This document shows positions 1 to 6,675 of a stretch of 10,618 nt of DNA, piece after piece; position 1 is the stretch's first letter, and each line of letters begins with the position of its first letter. Under the pieces are notes generated by a model that worked only from the letters and a program-made list of their open reading frames with translations, was not told the origin of the DNA and made no database searches. A program made the position numbers and the translations under genes. Source of the stretch: Reyranella sp. (GTDB lineage Bacteria > Pseudomonadota > Alphaproteobacteria > Reyranellales > Reyranellaceae); assembly GCA_004296815.1 (NCBI GenBank), contig SCVT01000566.1, positions 1 to 10,618 of the forward strand, in the 5' to 3' direction.

Positions 1-39
1 GGTCGGCATCTCGGTCTTCTTTCGCAGGATTTGCCACAT
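1..39 (-). CDS. 5' end of an unidentified gene, cut by the window edge
   Basis: Only 13 codons are visible (MWQILRKKDRDAD, reading leftwards out of the window). The start is supported by a strong Shine-Dalgarno sequence, GAGGAGG, six bases before the ATG on the minus strand. The fragment is too short to assign a family. It is divergent from the MAPEG gene, so the gap at 40-126 should carry promoters for both directions. Confidence 0.5.
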   Translation of the reverse strand, partial: MWQILRKKTEMPT

Positions 40-70
40 GGTGCGCCTCCTCTTGCTTTGGCGAGCTGGT

Positions 71-98
71 TTGTCTCGGGCCAATATGGCCATACAAT
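71..98 (+). promoter_or_regulatory. Putative sigma-70 promoter of the MAPEG-acyltransferase-YihY group
   Basis: A -35 element TTGTCT (71-76) and a -10 element TACAAT (93-98) are separated by 16 bases. Transcription would start near 105, just before the GGGGGAGG ribosome binding site at 112-119. Both hexamers are close to the alphaproteobacterial housekeeping consensus. This supports the start at 127, because the more upstream in-frame ATG at 31 would lie before the promoter. No experiment supports it. Confidence 0.5.
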
Positions 99-126
99 GC
101 CGCCAAATCGAGGGGGAGGCTGGCGA

Positions 127-513
127 ATGCCGGTGTTTTTCGTCTGTGCCGGCCTGCTGGGTCTGCTGGCCGTGGCGCTGACGATCAAGGTCGGCCTGAT
201 GCGCGGCGCCAAGAAGATCAACCTGGGCGACGGCGACGATCCCGAGCTGCGGGCGGCGGTGCGGGCGCACGGCAACCTCATGGAGTTCGCCCCTCTCACG
301 CTCCTGATCATCTACATGGCGAGCGACTTCCACGGCTTCCGTGTGACGGCCGCCCTGTCGGTCGCCCTCCTGCTGTCGCGCGTGCTGCACGCCGGCGGCA
401 TGCTGGGCATGATCCCGAAAGGTCGTTTCGTGGGCACGATCGGGACCTGCCTGACCCTGGCCACCGCCTCGATCATGCTCGCGATCGACGGCCTCGGCCT
501 GAAGCAATACTGA
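127..513 (+). CDS. MAPEG-family small integral membrane protein
   Basis: The product is 128 residues, the usual size for bacterial MAPEG (membrane-associated proteins in eicosanoid and glutathione metabolism). It has about four hydrophobic segments (near 3-25, 54-66, 73-89 and 103-121) and the family signature between helices 1 and 2, RAHGNLMEF at 46-54, with conserved R46, H48, N50 and E53. Some family members conjugate glutathione to lipophilic electrophiles; bacterial members like this one mostly have no known substrate. The ATG at 127 is chosen for the GGAGG eight bases upstream and because the 32 extra residues of the longer frame are not membrane-like. It lies 22 bases before the acyltransferase gene and probably shares its transcript. 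Family call is firm, function unknown. Confidence 0.85.
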   Translation: MPVFFVCAGLLGLLAVALTIKVGLMRGAKKINLGDGDDPELRAAVRAHGNLMEFAPLTLLIIYMASDFHGFRVTAALSVALLLSRVLHAGGMLGMIPKGRFVGTIGTCLTLATASIMLAIDGLGLKQY

Positions 514-535
514 CCGGCGGGCGGCGACCACGATC

Positions 536-1960
536 ATGGGCGAGCCGGTCACCGTCCCGCTCTGGCTGTTCGTGGCGATCGCCGCCTTCGCTTTGTGGTC
601 GCTGCTCGACCGGCTGCTGATTCCGAGCGTCCGCTGGTTCCTGCGACGACGGCTCAACCGGTTGATCGACCGGGTCAATCGCGGCCTCGCCGTCGAGATC
701 AAGCCGTTCCAGCTCACCAAGCGCCAGGTGCTGATCGACCGGCTGATCTACGACCCACAGGTCGTGGCCGCCGCCAACGAGCATGCGCGCGCCAGCAACG
801 TGCCGCGCGAAGTCGCGATGACGGAAGTCCATCGGTACGCGCGCGAGATCGTCCCGACCTTCAACGCCTACGTCTATTTCCGCGTCGGCTACTCGATCGC
901 CCGTGCGGTCGCGCGCTTCCTCTACCGCGTGCGGCTGGGCTACGCCGACGAGCGCACCCTGGCCGGTGTTCCGGCGAACACCACGGTGGTGTTCGTGATG
1001 AACCACCGCAGCAACATGGACTACGTGCTGGTGGCGTTCCTGGCCGCCGAGCGCACCGCGCTCTCCTACGCGGTCGGCGAATGGGCGCGCATCTGGCCGC
1101 TGCAGCAGCTCATCCGCTCGATGGGCGCCTATTTCGTGCGGCGCAACTCCAACAGCCCGATCTATCGCCGCGTGCTGGAACGCTACGTGCACATGGCGAC
1201 CGAAGCGGGCGTCGCGCAGGCCATGTATCCCGAGGGCGGCCTGTCGCGCGATGGCCGCCTGCGCGATCCCAAGCTCGGCCTGTTCGACTACATGCTGAAA
1301 TCGTTCGACCCCAAAGGAGACCACGACATCGCCTTCGTGCCGGTGGCGCTGAATTACGACCGCGTGCTGGAGGACCGCACGCTGCTGCGTTCGCTGGACA
1401 AGGAAGCGCCCCGCCGCAGCGTCTGGTTCGCCCTCAGCACGGCGCTGGGCTTCTGGCTCGCCCAGCTCGGCCTGATGCTGCGCGGCCAGTGGTTCCGCTT
1501 CGGCTATGCCTGCGTGAATTTCGGCGGCATCGTCTCGGCGCGCGACTGGCTCGCCAAGCACGGCGGCGCGAACGGCGGCGATCTGCGGAACGTCGACAAG
1601 GATCAGCGTTTCGAGGTGATCGGGCGCCTCGCCACGGACGTGATGGGCGAGGTGGCGCGGCTGGTGCCCGTCCTGCCGGTGTCGCTGATGGCCACCGTTC
1701 TGCTCGAGGCCGACGGGCCGCTCGACGAGCTCGAGATCAAGGTCCGCGCCTCCGAGCTCGCCTCGCACTTCGAGGGGCGCGGTGCCAAGCTCTACCTGCC
1801 GCGCGGCGACCGTGACTACGCCTTTCATGTCGGCCTGCGCATGTTGGCGCTCCGGCGGCTGATCGAGGAAAGCGGCGACGGCCTGTTCGTGGCGGTGGCA
1901 ACCGAGCGGCCGCTTTTGGCATATTATGCCAACGCCATCGCCCACCTGCGCGGAACATGA
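536..1960 (+). CDS. PlsB/PlsC-type glycerolipid acyltransferase
   Basis: A 474-residue acyltransferase of the glycerol-3-phosphate / lysophosphatidate O-acyltransferase superfamily. The N-terminus carries one membrane segment (8-28). The four blocks are present in order: NHRSNMDY at 156-163, the HX4D catalytic motif (H157, D162); GAYFVRR at 197-203; YPEGGLSRDGRL at 231-242, the phosphate-binding block; and VPVALNYDR at 268-276. The HRSxMDY block, the GRL after EGG, and an extra C-terminal region (about 280-474) look more like PlsB glycerol-3-phosphate acyltransferases than the shorter PlsC, but it is well below the roughly 800 residues of E. coli PlsB. The acyl donor and acceptor cannot be decided by eye. 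The Shine-Dalgarno sequence is weak. Its stop overlaps the next ATG (ATGA), indicating translational coupling. Confidence 0.85.
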   Translation: MGEPVTVPLWLFVAIAAFALWSLLDRLLIPSVRWFLRRRLNRLIDRVNRGLAVEIKPFQLTKRQVLIDRLIYDPQVVAAANEHARASNVPREVAMTEVHRYAREIVPTFNAYVYFRVGYSIARAVARFLYRVRLGYADERTLAGVPANTTVVFVMNHRSNMDYVLVAFLAAERTALSYAVGEWARIWPLQQLIRSMGAYFVRRNSNSPIYRRVLERYVHMATEAGVAQAMYPEGGLSRDGRLRDPKLGLFDYMLKSFDPKGDHDIAFVPVALNYDRVLEDRTLLRSLDKEAPRRSVWFALSTALGFWLAQLGLMLRGQWFRFGYACVNFGGIVSARDWLAKHGGANGGDLRNVDKDQRFEVIGRLATDVMGEVARLVPVLPVSLMATVLLEADGPLDELEIKVRASELASHFEGRGAKLYLPRGDRDYAFHVGLRMLALRRLIEESGDGLFVAVATERPLLAYYANAIAHLRGT

Positions 1961-2826
1961 TCAGCACGCTCTGGCGCATCGCCTATCAGGCCGGCGAGGG
2001 ATACTTCACCAACCGGCTCTCGACATCCGCCGCGGCGATGGCGTTCTACACCATGTTCGCGCTGGGCCCGATCATGATCTTCACGATCGCGATCGCCGAG
2101 CCGTTCGTCGGCCGTCTGATGGCCCAGGAGGCGATCTTCGACGCGTTGAGCACGGTCGTGGCGCCGGAGCAGCTCCAGGGCATTCGCCGCTTCGCCTCCG
2201 AGGACTTGTTCCGCGGCGGCGGCATCGCCGCCATCGTCGGCGCCGCGGTGTTGCTCTATACGGGCTCGCGCGTGTTCGTGGAGCTCGACGACGGGATCGA
2301 CGCGATCTGGCGCGACAGCAAGACCCGCATGTTGCATCCGGTCCTGGCCAGCCTGCAGTCGCGCCTGCTGGCGCTCGGCCTGATGATCGTGATGGGCATC
2401 CTGTTGATCGTCGTCATCCTGGCGAGCGTGCTCGCCTCGGCCTATGCCGGCGTGCTGGAGCGCTTCCCGGTCCTCGGCGTGTGGATCGGCCCGGCGATGT
2501 CGGTGTTCGCCCACTACGGCATGCTCTCGGCGTTCTTCACGCTGATCTACAAGTGGCTGCCGTCGGGCGGCGTGCCGTGGCGCTACGCGCTGATCGGCGG
2601 CGTGGTCAATGCGCTGCTGTTTGCCGCCGGCAACCGCGCGCTGGTCTACTACTTCGAGGTGACGCAGCTTTCGTCGGCGTTCGGCGCTACGGCCGGCTTC
2701 GCCGCCATCATGGTCTGGATGTACTGGACCTCGCTCACCATCCTGATCGGCGCCCAGGTCGGACGCTCGACGCGCGACGTGCTGATCGACAACCGCGCGA
2801 GAGAAATGGTCGAAGGCGATCTCTAG
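1957..2826 (+). CDS. YihY/BrkB-family inner membrane protein
   Basis: A 289-residue protein with about six predicted transmembrane helices (24-49, 88-110, 136-162, 174-199, 209-229, 242-267). Family marks include SAAAMAFYTMFALGP near 24-38, YKWLPSGGVPWRYALIGG near 198-215 and the C-terminal GFAAIMVWMYWTSL near 247-260. Members were once annotated as ribonuclease BN by mistake; that activity belongs to another protein, and the role of YihY/BrkB proteins is unclear, with envelope or transport roles proposed. The ATG overlaps the acyltransferase stop by four bases. Pairing with a lipid acyltransferase hints at a membrane-lipid role, which is inference. Its TAG stop shares the CTAG at 2823-2826 with the opposing dehydrogenase gene. 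Confidence 0.88.
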   Translation: MISTLWRIAYQAGEGYFTNRLSTSAAAMAFYTMFALGPIMIFTIAIAEPFVGRLMAQEAIFDALSTVVAPEQLQGIRRFASEDLFRGGGIAAIVGAAVLLYTGSRVFVELDDGIDAIWRDSKTRMLHPVLASLQSRLLALGLMIVMGILLIVVILASVLASAYAGVLERFPVLGVWIGPAMSVFAHYGMLSAFFTLIYKWLPSGGVPWRYALIGGVVNALLFAAGNRALVYYFEVTQLSSAFGATAGFAAIMVWMYWTSLTILIGAQVGRSTRDVLIDNRAREMVEGDL

Positions 2827-3818
2827 AACATGGTAGCCAAGACCCGATCCGGCGGCTTGTGGCCGTCGGCGAAGGTCTTGATGTTGATCAGGACCTTCTC
2901 GCCCATCTCGATGCGGCCCTCGAGCGTGGCCGATCCCATGTGCGGCAGCAGCACCACGCGGTCGAGCTCGAGCAGCTTGGGGCTGACCTGCGGCTCGTGC
3001 TCGTAGACGTCGAGTCCGGCACCCGCCAGCTCCTCGGCCTTCAGCATGCGGATCAGCGCGTTCTCGTCGATCACCTCGCCGCGCGCGGTGTTCACGATGA
3101 TCGCCGTCGGCTTCATCAGCTTGAGGCGACGGGCCGAGAGCAGATGGAACGTCGCGGGCGTGTGCGGGCAGTTCACCGACACGATGTCCATGCGTGCCAG
3201 CATCTGGTCGAGGCTCTCCCAGTAGGTCGCCTCGAGCTCGCGCTCGGTCTCGGCGTGGACGCGCTTGCGGTTGTGGTAGTGGATCGCTAGGCCAAAGCCG
3301 CGCGCACGTCGCGCCAGCGCCTGGCCGATGCGGCCCATGCCGACGATGCCCATGCGCTTGCCCTGCAAGCGCGCGCCCAGCATCGAGGTCGGGCTCCAGC
3401 CCGCCCACTTGCCATTGCGCACCAGCCGCTCGCCCTCGCCCATGCGCCGCGCCGTCGCCAGCACCAGGGCCATCGACATGTCGGCCGTGTCCTCGGTCAG
3501 CACGCCCGGCGTGTTGGTCACGGTGATGCCGCGCTGGCGTGCCGTGTCGAGATCGATGTGGTCGACGCCGGTGCCGAAGGAGGCGATCAGCTTCAACTTC
3601 GGGCCGGCCTGCGACAGCACGCGGCTGTCGATCCGGTCGGTGACGGTGGGCACGAGGACGTCGGCAGCCTTCACGGCCTCGACGAGCTGGGGCGCCGTCA
3701 GGGGCTTGTCGTCGGCGTTGAGTCTGGTGTCGAACAGCTCCATCAGGCGCGTCTCGATCGCGTCGGGCAGCTTCCGGGTGACGATCACCAGCGGCTTCTT
3801 CTTGGAACTGGACGGCAT
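2823..3818 (-). CDS. D-2-hydroxyacid dehydrogenase, glyoxylate/hydroxypyruvate reductase type
   Basis: A 331-residue cytosolic NAD(P)-dependent enzyme that should interconvert a 2-oxoacid and a D-2-hydroxyacid, probably glyoxylate/glycolate or hydroxypyruvate/D-glycerate. The substrate-side motif SFGTGVDHIDL is at 80-90. The Rossmann motif GMGRIG is at 160-165. The catalytic triad expected for the family is R246 (in NTARGEVID), E275 (in VYEHEP) and H293 (in LPHMGSAT). The residue closing the second Rossmann strand region is not a clear acidic NAD marker (HYHNRKR, 180-186, is basic), which suggests NADPH preference. The ATG at 3818 is chosen because it gives the normal family length and follows a promoter candidate. 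An upstream in-frame TTG at 3893 would add 25 unrelated residues. It has no clear Shine-Dalgarno sequence. Confidence 0.9.
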   Translation of the reverse strand: MPSSSKKKPLVIVTRKLPDAIETRLMELFDTRLNADDKPLTAPQLVEAVKAADVLVPTVTDRIDSRVLSQAGPKLKLIASFGTGVDHIDLDTARQRGITVTNTPGVLTEDTADMSMALVLATARRMGEGERLVRNGKWAGWSPTSMLGARLQGKRMGIVGMGRIGQALARRARGFGLAIHYHNRKRVHAETERELEATYWESLDQMLARMDIVSVNCPHTPATFHLLSARRLKLMKPTAIIVNTARGEVIDENALIRMLKAEELAGAGLDVYEHEPQVSPKLLELDRVVLLPHMGSATLEGRIEMGEKVLINIKTFADGHKPPDRVLATMF

Positions 3819-3861
3819 ATGGCTATGGGACCGGCACGGATCGAAAAGGGGACCAAGCCCG

Positions 3862-3889
3862 ATTAGCAATTCCCCGCTCGTTTTGTCCA
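3862..3889 (-). promoter_or_regulatory. Putative promoter of the D-2-hydroxyacid dehydrogenase gene
   Basis: On the minus strand TGGACA (3889-3884) and GCTAAT (3867-3862) are spaced by 16 bases. Transcription would begin near 3855, giving a leader of about 37 bases before the ATG at 3818. The -35 matches five of six consensus bases and the -10 four of six. The support is moderate and purely by inspection. Confidence 0.3.
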
Positions 3890-3966
3890 GCAAACGGGTT
3901 CTCGGGTGCCGGCGGCATAAAACCGCGCCTTTTCAAAGACTTGTCGCCCGAAACGAATATTTCAGG

Positions 3967-3972
3967 TATATA
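3967..3972 (+). promoter_or_regulatory. Possible -10 element (TATATA) just before the SH3b gene
   Basis: TATATA lies seven bases before the ATG at 3980, so a start site using it would give an essentially leaderless mRNA. A TTGTCG at 3941-3946 could be the -35 element, but the spacing of 20 is long. An alternative -10 is GAATAT at 3955-3960, which would leave room for the short AGG-containing sequence before the ATG. The two choices cannot be separated by eye. Confidence 0.25.
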
Positions 3973-3979
3973 GGCGGCG

Positions 3980-4525
3980 ATGGGAATTCGATCGTCGGTC
4001 CTGCTTTGCTTCGCGTCCCTGTCCTTGGCGGCGTTTTCGGTCCCCCAAGTGGCCGGCAAGACGGCCCTCGCCGCCGACAAGCCCAACAGCACTCAGCAGC
4101 GCAAAGGCTCCGGCCTGCCGATCCCGCGATTCGCTTCGCTGCGCTCGGACCAGGTGAATGTCCGCACCGGCCCGGGCACGCGCTATCCGATCGATTGGGA
4201 GTTCAAGCGGAAGGGCATGCCGGTCGAGATCGTCGCCGAGTACGAGAATTGGCGGAAAATCCGAGATTGGCAGGGCGCCAGCGGCTGGGTCCACCAGAGC
4301 CTGCTGAGCGGCAAGCGCAGCTTTATCGTCTCGTCCAAGACGGCCAGCCTGCACAAGACCCCCGCCTCCTCCGCCGAGGTGGTTGCCAGGCTCGAGCCCG
4401 AGGTGATGGGCGAGATCCGTTCCTGCGACGGGGACTGGTGCCGCGTCAAAGTGACCGGCGGCGTTACCGGTTGGGTGGAGCGCGGCCGCATGTGGGGCGT
4501 CTACAAATCGGAACCGATCAACTAG
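3980..4525 (+). CDS. Exported protein with two bacterial SH3 (SH3b) domains
   Basis: A 181-residue protein with a signal peptide (basic MGIR, hydrophobic 6-22, likely cleavage near 29-32), so periplasmic. The first SH3b repeat spans about 50-110 and holds the signature VNVRTGPGTRYP (59-70) and GWVHQSLL (102-109). A second, more diverged repeat spans about 115-175 (TASLHKTPASSAEVV, then GWVERGRMWG at 164-173). C149 and C154 could form a disulfide. SH3b domains often bind peptidoglycan, and this compact two-repeat type is widespread in alphaproteobacteria without a known role. The first tonB-like gene follows after 36 bases, so the three genes are probably co-transcribed. Family call is firm; the function is not known. 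Confidence 0.88.
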   Translation: MGIRSSVLLCFASLSLAAFSVPQVAGKTALAADKPNSTQQRKGSGLPIPRFASLRSDQVNVRTGPGTRYPIDWEFKRKGMPVEIVAEYENWRKIRDWQGASGWVHQSLLSGKRSFIVSSKTASLHKTPASSAEVVARLEPEVMGEIRSCDGDWCRVKVTGGVTGWVERGRMWGVYKSEPIN

Positions 4526-4561
4526 CGGTCGGCCGCTTCGAAACGTAGAACGAGGGTCACC

Positions 4562-5644
4562 GTGACCCACGACGTCAGTCTGAGCTATGCACGCTCCGAG
4601 CACATGTCGCCCGCCGCGATGGCGCTGGCGGGCTTGCTGCATGCCCTCGTGGCACTGGCGCTGTTCTACATTTCGCCGCTCCGGCCGGTCGAGCATTTCG
4701 AGAACGCCATCAACATCACGATGGACGCCCCGGTGACGCCGCCGGCCGAGGAGCCGAAGCTCGAGCAGGAGGCCATGGCGGCGGCGCCGCGGACAGCTCC
4801 GGCCGCCCAACCGCCGATCCGTCTCGGCCTGCCGCCGCCGGCGCCCACGACCACCGATCCCCGCGGCGCGGTAGGCGTCGAGACTCCGGCGGCCCAGCGC
4901 CCGGTCGAGAATCCGACACCCGACCCTCCGTCCCAGGAAGCGACGAAGCAGGCGGAGCCCGAGCCTCCGCCGCCGCAGCAGCAGGCGCTCGCGCCACCGA
5001 CGCCGCAGCCGCCTCCGCCCCCTCCGCCACCGGCGCTCGAGCAGGCGCTGCCGCCGATCGACATGCCGCCGCCACCGCCAGTGACGGAACGCGACGTTCC
5101 GAAGCCCGCGCCGGCGCCACGCCAGGCACCTCCGCCGCCCCAGCAGGCGCAGCGCCCGCCGCCGCCACCGCCGCAACGGCCGCAGCAACACCAGCCACAG
5201 CCGCCTCCGCAGCAACAGCAAGGTCTTCGTCCCTCGCCACTCGGCCAGGCGCCGCAGCAGCCACGCACGCCAGCGGAGCGGCAGGCCGCGGCACAGCCTC
5301 AGAACCCGACCTTCCACAACCCGGCCGACAATTACGGCTCGAAGCGCGCGGCGGAAGACTATCTCTGGCAGGTCATGCGCCGCATCGCGCAGTTCCCGTA
5401 CGTCCCGAAGAACACGTCGACGATCCGCGAAGAGGGCACGGTGCTGACGCGCGTGACCATCGCGCGCGACGGACGGCTGGTGAATGTCGTGCTCGAGCGA
5501 TCGAGCGGCCTCGCCTCGCTCGACACCGGCGTCATCGAGACGATCCGCAAGGCCAGCCCCTACGCGCCGCTGCCGGCCGATATCGAGGGCGCCTCCCACA
5601 CTTTTCTGCTGCCTGTGAGCTTCCGCTACAACGAAGTCCGCTGA
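4562..5644 (+). CDS. TonB-family energy-transducing protein 1 (long Pro/Gln-rich linker)
   Basis: A 360-residue protein with the TonB layout: short cytoplasmic N-terminus, one membrane anchor (about 16-38), a very Pro/Gln-rich periplasmic linker (about 56-250), and a C-terminal TonB domain (about 265-356) with GTVLTRVTIARDGRL at 292-306 and LPVSFRYN at 350-357. TonB proteins couple the proton-motive force, through ExbB-ExbD, to outer-membrane receptors or other partners. The usual YPxxAxxxxxxG entry to the fold is degenerate here (FPYVPKNTSTIREEG, 278-292). The GTG start has a GAGGG a few bases upstream; ATG at 4604 is an alternative but would leave no cytoplasmic residues before the anchor. 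A paralogue follows. No exbB/exbD or receptor gene is nearby, so the partner is unknown. Could also be annotated as cell-envelope TonB/TolA-like protein. Confidence 0.85.
   Translation: MTHDVSLSYARSEHMSPAAMALAGLLHALVALALFYISPLRPVEHFENAINITMDAPVTPPAEEPKLEQEAMAAAPRTAPAAQPPIRLGLPPPAPTTTDPRGAVGVETPAAQRPVENPTPDPPSQEATKQAEPEPPPPQQQALAPPTPQPPPPPPPPALEQALPPIDMPPPPPVTERDVPKPAPAPRQAPPPPQQAQRPPPPPPQRPQQHQPQPPPQQQQGLRPSPLGQAPQQPRTPAERQAAAQPQNPTFHNPADNYGSKRAAEDYLWQVMRRIAQFPYVPKNTSTIREEGTVLTRVTIARDGRLVNVVLERSSGLASLDTGVIETIRKASPYAPLPADIEGASHTFLLPVSFRYNEVR
4965..5225 (+). repeat. Low-complexity CCG/CAG-rich coding tract
   Basis: This part of the first tonB-like gene is made almost entirely of Pro (CCG, CCA, CCT, CCC) and Gln (CAG, CAA) codons, for example eight consecutive prolines at residues 150-157. 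It is a plausible site of length variation between strains through replication slippage. The mixed use of synonymous proline codons breaks perfect repeats and would reduce slippage. Confidence 0.6.
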
Positions 5645-5652
5645 TCCGGCCC

Positions 5653-5696
5653 CCACCTCCGGGGTGGCCGCGGCCGCGGCCGGGACGTAGTACAAT
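5653..5696 (+). promoter_or_regulatory. GC palindromes followed by a -10-like box between the two tonB-like genes
   Basis: The 58-base gap holds CCACC-TCCGG-GGTGG (5653-5667), a perfect 16-base palindrome GGCCGCGGCCGCGGCC (5666-5681), and TACAAT at 5691-5696. There is no T-run, so it is not a standard intrinsic terminator. No convincing -35 element precedes TACAAT; the palindrome occupies that place. A start site six or seven bases after TACAAT would fall on the GTG codon at 5703. It may be a structured processing or pausing site, a promoter, or neither. Confidence 0.3.
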
Positions 5697-5702
5697 CGGC
5701 CC

Positions 5703-6659
5703 GTGACCGAGGTAGCCACCCTCCCGTCCCAGACCGGGCGCATGTCGCCGGGCGCCGTAGCGCTGGCCGTCGGCCTGCACGTCGCCGTCGCGGGCGCCTT
5801 GTGGTGGCTGTCGCCCCTCGACCACGAGGATCACGCCGAGACCCCGATCATGGTCACGGTCGATCCGCAGCCGCTGGGCGGCAGCGGCGCGACCGCATCG
5901 ACGGGCGGCGGCGCACCGCCGACGGAGACCACGGAAACGCCACCGCCGACGCCGCCGGCCGAACCCGTCCAGCAGGCCGCCGCGGCTGCAGAGCCTGCCC
6001 CCGCGGCCCCGACCGAGCCGCCACCGCCGACCCCGCAAGCTCCCCCGCAAATGGCCGAGCCCCTGAAGCCTGCCGAGGAGGAAACCGAGACGAAGTGGCA
6101 GACCGAGGCGTCGGCCTGGAAGCCCCACGTCACGTTCGAGAACGCGCTGCCTCCGCCGGATGCACCGCCGCCGCCGACCTCGCGCGATATCCCGCGGCCG
6201 CGACCGCAACAACAGGCGCGGGCGCCGGTGCAGCAACGAGCGCAGACGGCCTTTCCGCCACGTCCCGTGCAGCCGCCGGCAGCACAACCGGGCAACACGC
6301 AGACCGCGGCGAGCGCGCCGGGGCCGACCAACAGCGCCCTCGATTCGCTGTCCGGTCATGGCGGCGAGCGGAACGACTATCTGACGCGCGTCTTCCGCCA
6401 TATCGAGCCGTTCCGCGTCTATCCCGAAGCGGCGCGCGCCAACCGCCAGCGCGGCCGTGTCGTCACGCGCGTCACCATCAATCGCGCTGGCGAGCTGGTG
6501 GCGGTGAGCGTCGACCGCTCGAGCGGTTGGCCGCTGATCGACAATGCCGAGCTGGCCGCGATCCGTCGCGCCATGCCGCTGCCGCCGCCGCCGGCCGGCA
6601 TGCCGGGCGATCCGCTCGTGCTGATCCTGCCGATGACCTACAACTACGAAGGTCGTTAA
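5703..6659 (+). CDS. TonB-family energy-transducing protein 2
   Basis: A 318-residue paralogue of the preceding protein: membrane anchor at about 16-38, Pro/Ala/Thr-rich linker (about 50-210), C-terminal TonB domain (about 225-316). It keeps the canonical fold entry YPEAARANRQRGRV (240-253) followed by TRVTINRAGELVAVSVDRSSG (255-275), matching TRVTIARDGRLVNVVLERSSG in protein 1. Both also share N-terminal MSP(G/A)A and an ALPPxDxPPPP motif in the linker (148-157 here). The GTG at 5703 has no recognisable Shine-Dalgarno sequence; ATG at 5742 (M14) is an alternative that would remove the cytoplasmic tail needed in TonB proteins. Its stop is four bases from the convergent DUF3501 gene. Client receptor unknown. 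Confidence 0.85.
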   Translation: MTEVATLPSQTGRMSPGAVALAVGLHVAVAGALWWLSPLDHEDHAETPIMVTVDPQPLGGSGATASTGGGAPPTETTETPPPTPPAEPVQQAAAAAEPAPAAPTEPPPPTPQAPPQMAEPLKPAEEETETKWQTEASAWKPHVTFENALPPPDAPPPPTSRDIPRPRPQQQARAPVQQRAQTAFPPRPVQPPAAQPGNTQTAASAPGPTNSALDSLSGHGGERNDYLTRVFRHIEPFRVYPEAARANRQRGRVVTRVTINRAGELVAVSVDRSSGWPLIDNAELAAIRRAMPLPPPPAGMPGDPLVLILPMTYNYEGR

Positions 6660-6675
6660 GACTTCAGGCGAAGTC
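6660..6675. terminator. Small hairpin at the tonB2/DUF3501 convergence
   Basis: GACTTC-AGGC-GAAGTC forms a six-base-pair hairpin directly after the tonB2 stop and across the DUF3501 stop codon. On neither strand is it followed by a real T-run, so it is a weak candidate for a shared bidirectional stop signal. With only four bases between the two stops there is no room for separate terminators. Confidence 0.25.

Noticed and set aside
473..1945. Long minus-strand open frame of 490 codons
   Set aside because: It is antisense to the acyltransferase, rich in Arg, His, Gln and Ala with no fold-like pattern, as expected when the opposite strand of a GC-rich gene lacks stops.
1926..3290. Plus-strand open frame of 454 codons over the YihY gene and the dehydrogenase gene
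   Set aside because: It runs through the real YihY gene in another frame and then antisense through the dehydrogenase; the sequence has no coherent domain.
4965..5225. Repeat array that might suggest CRISPR or a minisatellite
   Set aside because: There are no spacers of regular length and no conserved repeat unit; it is Pro/Gln-rich coding sequence.
4666..5294. Gly/Cys-rich and Ala-rich antisense frames opposite the tonB1 linker
   Set aside because: They are direct mirror images of CCG/CAG-rich codons. No ribosome binding site and no recognisable family.
3962..5743. Minus-strand open frame of 593 codons across the SH3b and first tonB-like genes
   Set aside because: Its Arg/Leu/Gly runs are the complement of Pro/Gln codons in the linker, and it crosses a gene boundary and an intergenic gap without any initiation signal.
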